This document shows, in pieces, positions 1-7,129 of a DNA stretch of 45,892 bases (positions are counted from its first letter, which is position 1; each line of letters starts with the position of its first letter). The notes beneath the pieces were generated by a model. It ran no database searches. It was not told where the DNA came from and saw nothing but the letters and a program-made list of their open reading frames with translations. This stretch comes from Chloroflexi bacterium OHK40 (lineage in GTDB: Bacteria; Chloroflexota; Chloroflexia; Chloroflexales; Chloroflexaceae). The stretch is from positions 1 to 45,892 of the forward strand of contig SFCB01000031.1 of NCBI GenBank assembly GCA_004367505.1. Direction: 5' to 3'. Made by a program: the position numbers and the translations under genes.

Positions 1-104
1 ACCAGCACGCGCCCCTGGTACGCGGCATTGCTCGTAGCTTGGAGGCGCTCCTGCGCCCCTCGCGTATTGCCGTCAATTGGGGCCAAACTTAGGTGACACC
101 TCAT
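1..104 (-). CDS. Partial ORF running off the left edge
   Basis: An ATG at 104-102 opens a frame that stays open for 34 codons to the window edge. It lies about 18 bases downstream of the predicted start of the LexA-box promoter at 128-156. The visible peptide starts MRCHLSLAPIDGNTRG and I do not recognise it. Other starts are possible further in, such as the TTG near 86. If the promoter is real, this is the start of an SOS-controlled gene, but too little is present to name it. Confidence 0.3.
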   Translation of the reverse strand, partial: MRCHLSLAPIDGNTRGAQERLQATSNAAYQGRVL

Positions 105-127
105 AGGGGTAGCGGGCTGCTACCCTG

Positions 128-156
128 AGTATAGGCGAACATATGTTCGATGTCAA
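128..156 (-). promoter_or_regulatory. Leftward sigma-70 promoter
   Basis: On the minus strand there is TTGACA (156-151), a 17-bp spacer and TATACT (133-128): a full consensus -35, ideal spacing and a five-of-six -10. It points toward the left window edge. The spacer is filled by a 14-bp palindrome (136-149). Confidence 0.75.
136..149. promoter_or_regulatory. LexA (SOS) box, Bacillus type
   Basis: CGAACATATGTTCG is a perfect 14-bp palindrome and matches the LexA/DinR operator core GAAC-N4-GTTC known from Bacillus subtilis. It sits exactly between the -35 and -10 of the leftward promoter, where a bound repressor would block polymerase. Assignment to LexA rests on motif identity alone, since no lexA gene is visible in the window. 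Confidence 0.65.
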
Positions 157-232
157 GCCCGGGTTTGCGGCGTCGTATGCCGTACCGGTCTGCCCTACAG
201 CGCGCTGTGAGCCTCACGGTCGTGCCCGCGTG

Positions 233-275
233 CCCCCGAGAACGCGGGGGTGCTGGGTTCCCGCGCAAGCGGGAA
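233..275. repeat. Pair of palindromic elements
   Basis: There are two adjacent hairpins. CCCCCG (233-238) pairs with CGGGGG (245-250). TTCCCGC (258-264) pairs with GCGGGAA (269-275) around a GCAA loop. They look like REP-type intergenic palindromes. The 157-542 stretch otherwise holds no gene I can support. Confidence 0.5.
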
Positions 276-444
276 CGATGGTCCCAGGTCCGGGTGCGGC
301 GTCCCTTCGTGCAGGCCAGCCCACCCCGGCGCAAGCGTTCAGGGGCGGACAGAACTGGCGGACTGAAACAGGATGCGCCGCGTTGGGACGCGCTGCAGGC
401 CCTCGTTGGTAGCCACGGGAGCCTGCGCCTGCGGGATGCGCTTT

Positions 445-472
445 CCCAGAGCCGTGCGCTTCAGCGCCACGG
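445..472 (+). repeat. Dispersed palindromic repeat, copy 1
   Basis: This 28-bp segment matches 29135-29162 at 27 of 28 positions. It contains a GCGCT/AGCGC stem flanked by GCCG/CGG. Two near-identical copies in unrelated intergenic spaces 28 kb apart indicate a genome-wide repeat family. Confidence 0.65.
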
Positions 473-542
473 TACCCGAGGGTCCCCCTCGCGGGGCGCG
501 TATGGTATGATCACCTGGTATGCGCGAGAACGAGGAGGCAAC

Positions 543-869
543 ATGGCATGGCCCGGCCCAGACAGCCTGCCGTCCGAGCAGGAGCGCCTGCGCAAGCAGC
601 AGCGGGAGCGGCTAGCCGAGTTGAAGACCGTCAATGCCGAGCTGGCCGATCTATCGTGGACACTGGCCGAACTGGAGCAACAGATTGCTACACTTGAGGC
701 AGAGGATGTCGCGCATGGTGATGGGCGCGCCGAGCGCCGGATTGCCGATCTGCGGCGCTGGCGCGGGATGCTGGAGGAACGTGTGCTGCGCCACATGTAC
801 CGTGCCGACCATCTGAGCGCAGAGATTGCGCGCCTGCGTGCCGCTCTGGAGCAGGCTACTCCAGGATGA
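543..869 (+). CDS. Small coiled-coil protein, unknown function
   Basis: A 108-residue protein. The ATG is chosen because a strong ribosome binding site (GAGGAGG, 531-537) lies just upstream; the frame extends further but without such a site. Residues 10 to 105 are almost entirely charged and helical (Glu, Arg, Leu, Ala) with heptad-like spacing and no membrane segment, so a cytoplasmic coiled coil is likely. I recognise no family. Its 3' end overlaps the end of moaC on the other strand by 14 bp, so the two transcripts are convergent. The product is probably genuine because of the ribosome binding site and composition; its role is unknown. Confidence 0.65.
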   Translation: MAWPGPDSLPSEQERLRKQQRERLAELKTVNAELADLSWTLAELEQQIATLEAEDVAHGDGRAERRIADLRRWRGMLEERVLRHMYRADHLSAEIARLRAALEQATPG

Positions 870-1347
870 GTTCGCCGCTGCGGCCGCCGCGCTTCTCGGC
901 AAGCCGAATCGCCCCGATGCGCATCCCGCGATCGACCGCCTTGCACATATCGTAGATCGTCAGCGCGGCCACGCTCACGGCCGTCAGCGCCTCCATCTCT
1001 ACACCCGTCTGCCCAACCGTTCGCACCGTGGCCTCGATCAAGAGCCGCCCACCCGCCTCATCCGCCTCGATCGTTACCCCGACATGGGAGAGCAGCAGGG
1101 TGTGGCAGAGCGGGATCAGCTCCGGGGTGCGCTTGGCCGCCATGATCCCGGCGATGCGGGCAACGGCGAGCACATCCCCCTTGGGCATGGCCCCACCCAT
1201 AATCATGCGCACCGTCTCCGGCGCGAGGGTGACCTCCCCGCGCGCGATCGCCTCGCGCTGCGTGGATGCCTTGGCGCCCACATCCACCATCTGCGCACGG
1301 CCCGCTGAGTCCAGGTGGGTGAGCCGTGGTTCTGCTTGATCGCTCAT
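856..1347 (-). CDS. moaC: Cyclic pyranopterin monophosphate synthase MoaC
   Basis: A 163-residue protein, the normal MoaC length. MoaC converts the 3',8-cyclo-GTP made by MoaA into cyclic pyranopterin monophosphate, an early step of molybdenum cofactor synthesis in the cytoplasm. Visible family signatures are the [13 protein letters not shown] stretch, LIPLCH with the conserved His, [11 protein letters not shown] and MCKAVDRGM with the conserved Lys and Asp. The start has an AAAGGAG site at 1358-1352. No other moa gene is adjacent. Upstream are a TAGAAT -10-like hexamer (1371-1366) and CCCCAC boxes that resemble MraZ sites, a possible link to the mraZ regulator. Confidence 0.95.
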   Translation of the reverse strand: MSDQAEPRLTHLDSAGRAQMVDVGAKASTQREAIARGEVTLAPETVRMIMGGAMPKGDVLAVARIAGIMAAKRTPELIPLCHTLLLSHVGVTIEADEAGGRLLIEATVRTVGQTGVEMEALTAVSVAALTIYDMCKAVDRGMRIGAIRLAEKRGGRSGELILE

Positions 1348-1361
1348 GGTTGCTCCTTTCG

Positions 1362-1419
1362 CCCCATTCTACCCCACCTTCACACGCCTCCCGCTGGTAG
1401 ATCCCCCACTTTTCCCCAC
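1362..1419 (-). promoter_or_regulatory. Second set of MraZ-like boxes, at moaC
   Basis: The + strand reads CCCCAT at 1362-1367 and CCCCAC at 1372-1377, 1404-1409 and 1414-1419. On the minus strand these are GTGGGG-type boxes in two pairs, each pair at 10-bp phasing, the same unit and period as the operator in front of mraZ. They overlap or flank the expected moaC promoter. MraZ binding here is inferred. Confidence 0.45.
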
Positions 1420-1617
1420 TTAAGGACCGGAGACGTACGCTGGGGCCACTCCCAGAGTACTGAATCGCCGGACGGGCATCGCATTGATGCCGTTCCCGTC
1501 ATCCCCTTGCTTTACCGCTTCACCATGCTCTGGTGGGGTACATGCGTGATGGCGCCGACGCCGGAACCGGCGCGATGATATGGCGATCTGCATGGTTTTA
1601 CGGCACAGATCCGTAGG

Positions 1618-1630
1618 TGTAAAGTTTACA
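1618..1630. promoter_or_regulatory. Palindrome upstream of mraZ promoter
   Basis: TGTAAAGTTTACA is a perfect odd palindrome centred on G1624, about 50 bp before the mraZ -35 box. It may be an operator for an unidentified regulator. The rest of 1348-1676 also holds an inverted repeat (GACGGG 1471-1476 with CCCGTC 1495-1500), but no gene. Confidence 0.35.
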
Positions 1631-1676
1631 TAAACGTCATCTTTGCGTATTGGTGCGGTTTTTGCGCCTTTGTGGC

Positions 1677-1705
1677 TTGAAATAGGGATACGAGTGGTAT
1701 ATAAT
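1677..1705 (+). promoter_or_regulatory. dcw cluster promoter
   Basis: TTGAAA (1677-1682), a 17-bp spacer and TATAAT (1700-1705), with transcription expected to begin near 1712. It is the only strong promoter before mraZ and lies directly before the GTGGGG boxes, so bound MraZ would occupy the initial transcribed region. Confidence 0.85.
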
Positions 1706-1716
1706 GGGGGAGAATT

Positions 1717-1742
1717 GTGGGGAAATGTGGGGCAAAGTGGGG
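1717..1742 (+). promoter_or_regulatory. MraZ operator, three GTGGGG boxes
   Basis: GTGGGG occurs at 1717-1722, 1727-1732 and 1737-1742, exactly 10 bp apart, one turn of the helix. MraZ proteins are known to bind tandem GTGGG-type repeats in front of their own operon and repress it. The site, its phase and its place between promoter and mraZ all agree. Confidence 0.85.
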
Positions 1743-1790
1743 AAACGCACATACGTTCGAAACTAAAGTCCTGTCACTCGGAGCAAGCCT

Positions 1791-2222
1791 GTGTTCCTTG
1801 GCGAGTTCGAACATACGATCGACGACAAGGGCCGCGTGGCCATCCCCGCCCGCTTCCGAGAGGAGCTGGGCGAGCGCTTCGTAGTGACAAAAGGGTTCGA
1901 CCCGTGCTTGCAAGCCTTCCCGATGAGCTACTGGGCCCAGCTCACCGAAAAGGTGAACCGGCTACCGATCGGCAGCCCGGAGGCGCGCAACTTCCGGCGT
2001 ATTCTCTTCGCTGCCGCCGCCGAGGTTGAGGTCGACCGGCAGGGCCGCATTCTCATTCCCCAGAACCTGCGTGAATACGCGGGCCTTGCGGAAGAGGTGC
2101 TGATCACCGGGATGAGCACCTACTTCGAGCTCTGGTCGGGCCAGCGCTGGCGAGAGCTCCAGGGCGATTTGAGCGACAACGCGCCGGCCATTGCCGAGAA
2201 GCTGGCCGATCTCGGGATCTGA
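1791..2222 (+). CDS. mraZ: Transcriptional regulator MraZ
   Basis: A 143-residue protein with two AbrB-like (SpoVT/MraZ) halves. The first begins [22 protein letters not shown] and the second carries [20 protein letters not shown], each with the DxxGR core that builds the DNA-binding face. MraZ assembles into rings and represses the dcw operon. The GTG start is preceded by CGGAG (1779-1783), and the frame begins with the family's usual first residues. Autoregulation is likely through the GTGGGG boxes 50 to 75 bp upstream. First gene of the dcw cluster. Confidence 0.95.
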   Translation: MFLGEFEHTIDDKGRVAIPARFREELGERFVVTKGFDPCLQAFPMSYWAQLTEKVNRLPIGSPEARNFRRILFAAAAEVEVDRQGRILIPQNLREYAGLAEEVLITGMSTYFELWSGQRWRELQGDLSDNAPAIAEKLADLGI

Positions 2223-2253
2223 GCTGCGTGAGGATGAGCGATCTGCGGAAAGT

Positions 2254-3255
2254 ATGCAGCACGATGCGCCGGAACGTCAATCTGCAGCGAACCATCAGCG
2301 CTTCCAGCATACCGCCGTGCTGCCCGAAGCGGTGCTGGCAGCCCTGGCGCCTCGTCCGGGTGGCCGCTACATCGATGGGACGGTGGGCGGGGGCGGCCAC
2401 GCTGCGGCCCTGCTCGCGGCGGCCCAGCCAGGCGGCAGGCTGCTCGGGATCGATGCGGACCCGGCGGCGCTCAGCGCTGCGGAGGCCCGCCTGCGCGCCG
2501 GAGGCCTGCCCCCGATGAGTTACACGCTCCACCACGGACGCTTCGGCGACATGGGCGCGATCGCCGGCCAGTACGGCTTCGGGCCGGTCGATGGCATCCT
2601 GCTGGATCTGGGGGTCTCTTCGCATCAGCTGGACACCCCCGAGCGCGGATTCAGCTTTGCCAGCGACGGGCCACTCGATATGCGGCTTGACCCAACCAGG
2701 GGCCCCACTGCGGCCGACCTGGTAAATGGCCTGGAGGAGGAGGCACTGGCCGATTTGATATACCGCTATGGCGAAGAGCGGGCCTCGCGCCGGATCGCGC
2801 GCCTGATCGTCGCGCAGCGGGCGCGGGCGCCGATCACCCGTACCACCGAGCTAGCGGCGGTGGTGGCACGCGCTATTGGCCGGGGCGGCCGTGAACGAAT
2901 CCACCCAGCGACCCGTACCTTTCAGGCCCTGCGGATTGCGGTCAATGGCGAGCTTGAGCAGCTTGAGGCGGCCCTGCCGCAGGCCGTCGAGCTGCTCGGC
3001 CCCGGCGGGCGCCTGGCCGTGATCAGCTTCCACTCACTCGAGGACCGGATCGTCAAGCTCTATTTCCGCGCCGAGTCGGGCTATGGCGGCAGCGCCAACC
3101 CGCGCCCACCGCGACTGGCGATCGTCACGAAGAAACCTATCGAAGCGAGCCCGGCTGAGCGCCAGGCCAACCCGCGCGCCCGAAGTGCCAGGCTGCGCGT
3201 GGCGGAGCGGCTCCCCCTGGCGAGCGATGGTTCGCAGCCAGGCGGGGGAGTATAA
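2254..3255 (+). CDS. rsmH: 16S rRNA m4C1402 methyltransferase RsmH
   Basis: A 333-residue SAM-dependent enzyme (formerly MraW) that N4-methylates C1402 of 16S rRNA in the ribosomal P site. Signatures are [11 protein letters not shown] near the N-terminus, the SAM loop [32 protein letters not shown] and the C-terminal [13 protein letters not shown]. The frame is open back to 2191 inside mraZ. I chose the ATG at 2254 because it places the HTxVLxxEAV motif at the usual distance from the N-terminus and follows a purine-rich GGAAAG. It starts 31 bp after mraZ, the standard dcw order. Confidence 0.93.
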   Translation: MQHDAPERQSAANHQRFQHTAVLPEAVLAALAPRPGGRYIDGTVGGGGHAAALLAAAQPGGRLLGIDADPAALSAAEARLRAGGLPPMSYTLHHGRFGDMGAIAGQYGFGPVDGILLDLGVSSHQLDTPERGFSFASDGPLDMRLDPTRGPTAADLVNGLEEEALADLIYRYGEERASRRIARLIVAQRARAPITRTTELAAVVARAIGRGGRERIHPATRTFQALRIAVNGELEQLEAALPQAVELLGPGGRLAVISFHSLEDRIVKLYFRAESGYGGSANPRPPRLAIVTKKPIEASPAERQANPRARSARLRVAERLPLASDGSQPGGGV

Positions 3256-3289
3256 GGCACACCGCGCCTATTGTCGTGAGGTTCGTGCT

Positions 3290-3691
3290 ATGGCCGTCAA
3301 CACCCAGCGCATCTCCCCCATCGAAGGCGCCCGCGCCAGGCGCCTGGCCCTGCCGCGTTACCTGCGCCTGGACGGCGGCCGTTTCTTGCTGGGACTGGTG
3401 GTCATTCTGAGCTTGATGAGCCTGATCCTGCTGGCGCAGACGGGCGTGGTAGCCACCAGGGGCTACGCGATCAGTGCCCTGGAGGCCGAGAAGGTGGCCC
3501 TGTTGCGGGAGCGCTCGCAGCTACAGGTGCGCCAGGCCCGGGCCCAGTCGCTTGAACGCATTCGTCGCCGCGCCGAGCAGATCGGCTTGCGCCCGCTCAC
3601 CGATGCGCAGATCCGCTACATCGAGATCGCGGGGGATGTGGAAGCGCCCGGGGCGAATGGCCAGGTGGCTGCTCCGCCCGCCACTCCCTGA
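3290..3691 (+). CDS. ftsL: FtsL/FtsB-like septum protein
   Basis: A 133-residue single-pass protein. A basic cytoplasmic N-terminus of about 35 residues is followed by a hydrophobic segment near 36-55 (LLGLVVILSLMSLILLA). Then comes a short coiled coil, about 62-95, rich in Leu, Glu and Arg with heptad spacing. That is the architecture of FtsL/FtsB, which link FtsQ to FtsW-FtsI and help activate septal synthesis. Sequence identity in this family is low, so the call rests on topology, size and position between rsmH and ftsI. The tail (about 115-133) is rich in Ala, Gly and Pro. The frame continues upstream, but residue 1 is placed at the ATG beyond rsmH. Confidence 0.8.
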   Translation: MAVNTQRISPIEGARARRLALPRYLRLDGGRFLLGLVVILSLMSLILLAQTGVVATRGYAISALEAEKVALLRERSQLQVRQARAQSLERIRRRAEQIGLRPLTDAQIRYIEIAGDVEAPGANGQVAAPPATP

Positions 3692-3693
3692 GT

Positions 3694-5532
3694 GTGTCTG
3701 CCGTTACCGTGTTCTTGCCTATGGCCACACCCACGACAACCAGCCCCGGACCCCGCACCGCCGCTGCGCCCGCCCGCGTGCGGCTTTCGCGCTGGCGGAT
3801 CAACGCGGTGCTGCTGCTCTGTCTGCTGCTGATCGCGCGGGTGCTGCTGCGCCTCGGCGAGTTGCAGGTGGTGCGCCACGAGGAGTTGCGCGCGCGGGCC
3901 ATGGCCGAGATCGACCAGCAAATTACGCTCCAACCGACCCGTGGGCTGATCACCGACCGGCTCGGCAATGTGCTGGCGATGGATGTTGACCGCGAGAGCC
4001 TCTGGGTGATCCCGGCGCAGGTGGACCAGGAGCGCGCCCCGCGCCTGGCGCTCACGCTCTCCGCCCTTGTCGGCAAGAGCCCTCAGGCGATCCTGGCCGC
4101 CCTGACCGATACCGAGCACTACTGGCTGCCCGTTGCGCGCTGGCTTGAGCCGGAGGTGGCAGCGCAGATCGAAGCGCTGGACGAGCCGGGGCTGCGCCTG
4201 CAGTACGAGCCCCGCCGTGTCTACCCCCAGGGCGCCTTCGCCGCCCAGGTGATCGGCGCGGTGAACTTTAATGGGGATGGGATCTCGGGGATTGAGGGCT
4301 TCTACAACGCGCAGCTCAAGGGGATCACCGGCACGCTCCAGGCCCAGTTCGATGGCGCCCGTAACCCGATTGCGATCGCTCCCTCGCGCACGGTGCCGCC
4401 CCGCAATGGGGTGAATATTCAGACGACCCTCGACCCGCTGATCCAGTATGTGATCGAGCGGGAGCTGAAACAGGCCGTGGAGGAACATAACGCCGACGGG
4501 GGTTCGATTATTGTGCTGGACCCCAGGACTGGCGCGATCCGTGGCATGACGAGCTGGCCCTTCTTCGACCCCAACCGCTACACCGACTATGACCCGGAGG
4601 TTTTTGGGCGTAACCCGGCGATCAGCAACCTCTACGAGCCGGGGAGCACCTTCAAGATGATCACTGTGGCGGCTGGCCTGCAGACGCGGGCCTTCACCGC
4701 CGATACACAGGTGAACGACACTGGTGTCATCTTCCGCTACAACCAGTCGCTCAGCAACTGGAACGGGGGCGCCAACGGCATGCTCAACGCCGAGCGGGTG
4801 CTCTACTACTCCAGCAATGTGGGCGCCCTGCAACTCAACGAGCTTACGGGCCCCGAACGGTTCTACCAGATCCTGCGCGACTTTGGCTTTGGCGCGCCAA
4901 CCGGCGTGGAGCTTGGTGGGGAGGAGAGCGGGATCGTCAATGCCTGGGGGGGGCCAGCGTACAACGATCTGACCTTCCTCACCAATGCGTATGGCCAGGG
5001 CATCTCGGTGACTCCGCTGCAGATGGTGCAGGCGGCTGCGGCGATCGCCAACGATGGCGTGATGATGAAGCCCTACATCATCGAGCGGATCTGTGAGGGC
5101 GAGCATTGCACCACCACCGAGCCGGTGGTGGCGGGCAGGCCGGTCGAGCCGGGGGTGGCCTGGACGATCCGTCGCATGCTGGTGCACTCGGCGAACCACT
5201 ATGCCCCGGTGGTGTTCGGCCCGCAAACGGGTAACTGGGGCGACCAGTGGCTGGTGCCCGGGTACCAGGTGGCCGCGAAGACGGGTACATCGAGCATCCC
5301 GCTCGAGGGTGGCGGCTACGACCCGAGCTATACGATCGGCTCGGTGCTGGGCTTCGGGCCCGCCGATGGAGCCCACTTTGTGGTGCTGGTCAAGATCGAC
5401 CGGCCCAAGGATGACATCTGGGGCGTTGGGACGGCCATTCCCGTTTTCCAGCGCGTGATGCGCGAGTTGCTGCGCTACGAGCGCATCCAGCCAGATCCGG
5501 CCCTCTACAGTCCGGGCCAGGAGGGCGCATGA
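3694..5532 (+). CDS. ftsI: Septal penicillin-binding protein (transpeptidase)
   Basis: A 612-residue class B penicillin-binding protein, the transpeptidase that cross-links septal peptidoglycan outside the membrane. One membrane anchor lies near residues 32-50 and a dimerisation domain follows. The catalytic motifs are all present: STFK with the nucleophile Ser318, SSN at 373-375 and KTGT at 529-532. No PASTA repeats follow; the protein ends soon after the transpeptidase domain. The start is a GTG three bases after ftsL. The ATG at 3721 (residue 10) is an equally good alternative and neither has a clear ribosome binding site. Position and domain order fit FtsI/PBP2 as partner of FtsW. Confidence 0.93.
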   Translation: MSAVTVFLPMATPTTTSPGPRTAAAPARVRLSRWRINAVLLLCLLLIARVLLRLGELQVVRHEELRARAMAEIDQQITLQPTRGLITDRLGNVLAMDVDRESLWVIPAQVDQERAPRLALTLSALVGKSPQAILAALTDTEHYWLPVARWLEPEVAAQIEALDEPGLRLQYEPRRVYPQGAFAAQVIGAVNFNGDGISGIEGFYNAQLKGITGTLQAQFDGARNPIAIAPSRTVPPRNGVNIQTTLDPLIQYVIERELKQAVEEHNADGGSIIVLDPRTGAIRGMTSWPFFDPNRYTDYDPEVFGRNPAISNLYEPGSTFKMITVAAGLQTRAFTADTQVNDTGVIFRYNQSLSNWNGGANGMLNAERVLYYSSNVGALQLNELTGPERFYQILRDFGFGAPTGVELGGEESGIVNAWGGPAYNDLTFLTNAYGQGISVTPLQMVQAAAAIANDGVMMKPYIIERICEGEHCTTTEPVVAGRPVEPGVAWTIRRMLVHSANHYAPVVFGPQTGNWGDQWLVPGYQVAAKTGTSSIPLEGGGYDPSYTIGSVLGFGPADGAHFVVLVKIDRPKDDIWGVGTAIPVFQRVMRELLRYERIQPDPALYSPGQEGA

Positions 5533-5596
5533 ACCTCGCCTATCAGCTCCTTCTCATCGCACACGGCAATGGCGCCACCGTGCGAAAAAGAGGAGA

Positions 5597-5605
5597 TGCT
5601 ATAAT
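5597..5605 (+). promoter_or_regulatory. Internal extended -10 promoter before murF
   Basis: TGCTATAAT is a perfect extended -10 (TGn-TATAAT). It lies in the 117-bp gap between ftsI and murF, at the place where murE usually sits. There is no good -35, which extended -10 promoters do not need. It would start transcription near 5612, 38 bases before the murF GTG. Confidence 0.6.
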
Positions 5606-5649
5606 TGCCCCCGGCTATCCCCAGCAAAGGATGGGGTTCGGAGGGCTCG

Positions 5650-7128
5650 GTGCTACGACTGATCCATGTGCTCCACGGCGTGCAGCCACGCTGGTCGCGA
5701 GGGTTGCCCTACCTGCCGCCCCAATGGCAGGCGGCAAGCTTTGGCGAGGTGGTCACCGATTCACGCGAGGTAGAGCCCGGCACGCTCTTCCTTGCCCTGG
5801 AGGGCGAGCGCACCGACGGACATAACTTTCTGGCCGATGTGCTGGCGCGCGGCGCGCGGGGGGCGCTCGTCTCCCGCGCGGCGGTGGAGCAGCGGTTCGC
5901 GGCCCTGAGCGGCGTCAGCCGCCCCTGGGCCCTGGTGGACCCGGCCACCGGCGCGGGGCTGGCGGAGGCGCCGCCCGACGCATGCCTGCTCATCGCCGTA
6001 GACGACCCGCTGATGGCTGTGCAGCGGCTGGCCGTCTACCATCGGGGACAGCTCACGCCGACCGTTGTTGGTATCACCGGCAGCGTGGGCAAGACCTCCA
6101 CCAAGGAGGTCGTGGCGGCCGTTCTGGGTCGCCGGTATCGAACCTTAAAAAGCAGACGAAGCTTTAATAGCGAGGCCACACTTCCGACCACCCTGCTCCG
6201 GCTCACGCCTGACCACGAGGTCGCGGTGCTGGAGCTGGGGATGTGGGCGCCGGGCGAGATCCGCTTTCTGGCCGATCTCGCCCGGCCCCAGGTCGGGATT
6301 GTCACCAATGTGGGCCCCTCGCACTTGGAGCGGCTTGGCAGCATCGAGGCAATCGCCAACGCAAAGGCCGAGCTCCCCGAGTCGTTGCCGGCTGGGGGCT
6401 GGTGCATCCTCAACGCCGATGACCCACGGGTGCTGGCGATGGCTGAGCGCACCAGGGCCCGGGTGCTGACCTACGGGCTTGGAGCTGATGCCGATGTGCG
6501 GGCCGAGCATGTGACGAGCTTCGGCCTTGAGGGGATCGCCTTCGACGCTCACCACGACGGCGTGAGCGTACCGCTCCGCCTGCCCCTGATCGGTAGGCAC
6601 AGCGTGTATACGGCGCTGGCGGCCGCCGCTGCCGGAATCGTGATGGGCCTGAGCTGGCACGAGATCAGCGCTGGCCTGTGTGACCCGGAAGCGCAGTCGC
6701 GAGTCCGCGTTGTCGAGGCTGCCTGCGGCGCAACCCTTATCGACGACAGCTACAATGCCGCGCCGCTCTCGACCCTGGCCGCCCTCGATCTGCTGGCGAC
6801 CCTTTCCGGTCGCAAAGTTGCAGTGCTGGGCGACATGCTCGAGCTCGGGGTGGCCGCCGAGGAGGGGCATCGCAGCGTCGGGCGGCGGGCTGCCGAGGTG
6901 GCCGACCTGATCGTGACGGTGGGGCCACAGGCCCGCTGGTACGCTGAGGCGGCCCGTGAGGCCGGGCTGCCCGCCGAGCAGCTCCGCATCTGCGCGGGAA
7001 CCACGGACGCTGTGGCGACCCTGGAGCCGCTGTTGCAGCCGGGCGACCAGGTGCTGATCAAAGGCTCGCGCGGCATGGAGATGGAGCGGATCATCGCAGC
7101 ACTGCGTCGTCGACCGGAGGAGGAGTAA
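5650..7128 (+). CDS. murF: UDP-MurNAc-tripeptide:D-Ala-D-Ala ligase MurF
   Basis: A 492-residue Mur ligase that adds D-Ala-D-Ala to UDP-MurNAc-tripeptide in the cytoplasm, using ATP. The N-terminal UDP-binding part includes DSREVEPGTLFLAL and DGHNF. The P-loop reads GITGSVGKTSTKE, followed by SFNSEATLPTTLL, TNVGPSHLERLGS and DDSYNAAP, which is typical of MurF rather than MurE. The GTG at 5650 is chosen because CGGAGGG ends 4 bases before it; the frame extends 15 codons upstream into the internal promoter. murE is not next to it, so the third-residue ligase must be encoded elsewhere. Confidence 0.95.
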   Translation: MLRLIHVLHGVQPRWSRGLPYLPPQWQAASFGEVVTDSREVEPGTLFLALEGERTDGHNFLADVLARGARGALVSRAAVEQRFAALSGVSRPWALVDPATGAGLAEAPPDACLLIAVDDPLMAVQRLAVYHRGQLTPTVVGITGSVGKTSTKEVVAAVLGRRYRTLKSRRSFNSEATLPTTLLRLTPDHEVAVLELGMWAPGEIRFLADLARPQVGIVTNVGPSHLERLGSIEAIANAKAELPESLPAGGWCILNADDPRVLAMAERTRARVLTYGLGADADVRAEHVTSFGLEGIAFDAHHDGVSVPLRLPLIGRHSVYTALAAAAAGIVMGLSWHEISAGLCDPEAQSRVRVVEAACGATLIDDSYNAAPLSTLAALDLLATLSGRKVAVLGDMLELGVAAEEGHRSVGRRAAEVADLIVTVGPQARWYAEAAREAGLPAEQLRICAGTTDAVATLEPLLQPGDQVLIKGSRGMEMERIIAALRRRPEEE

Positions 7129-7129
7129 C

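Noticed and set aside
506-511. TATGAT as a -10 for the small coiled-coil gene
   Set aside because: There is no -35 at 16-18 bp and no extended -10, so the support is too weak to list.
3616-5376. 586-codon open frame on the minus strand across ftsI
   Set aside because: It is antisense to a complete penicillin-binding protein, shows no family motif, and is His/Arg/Pro-rich as expected of antisense frames in GC-rich DNA.
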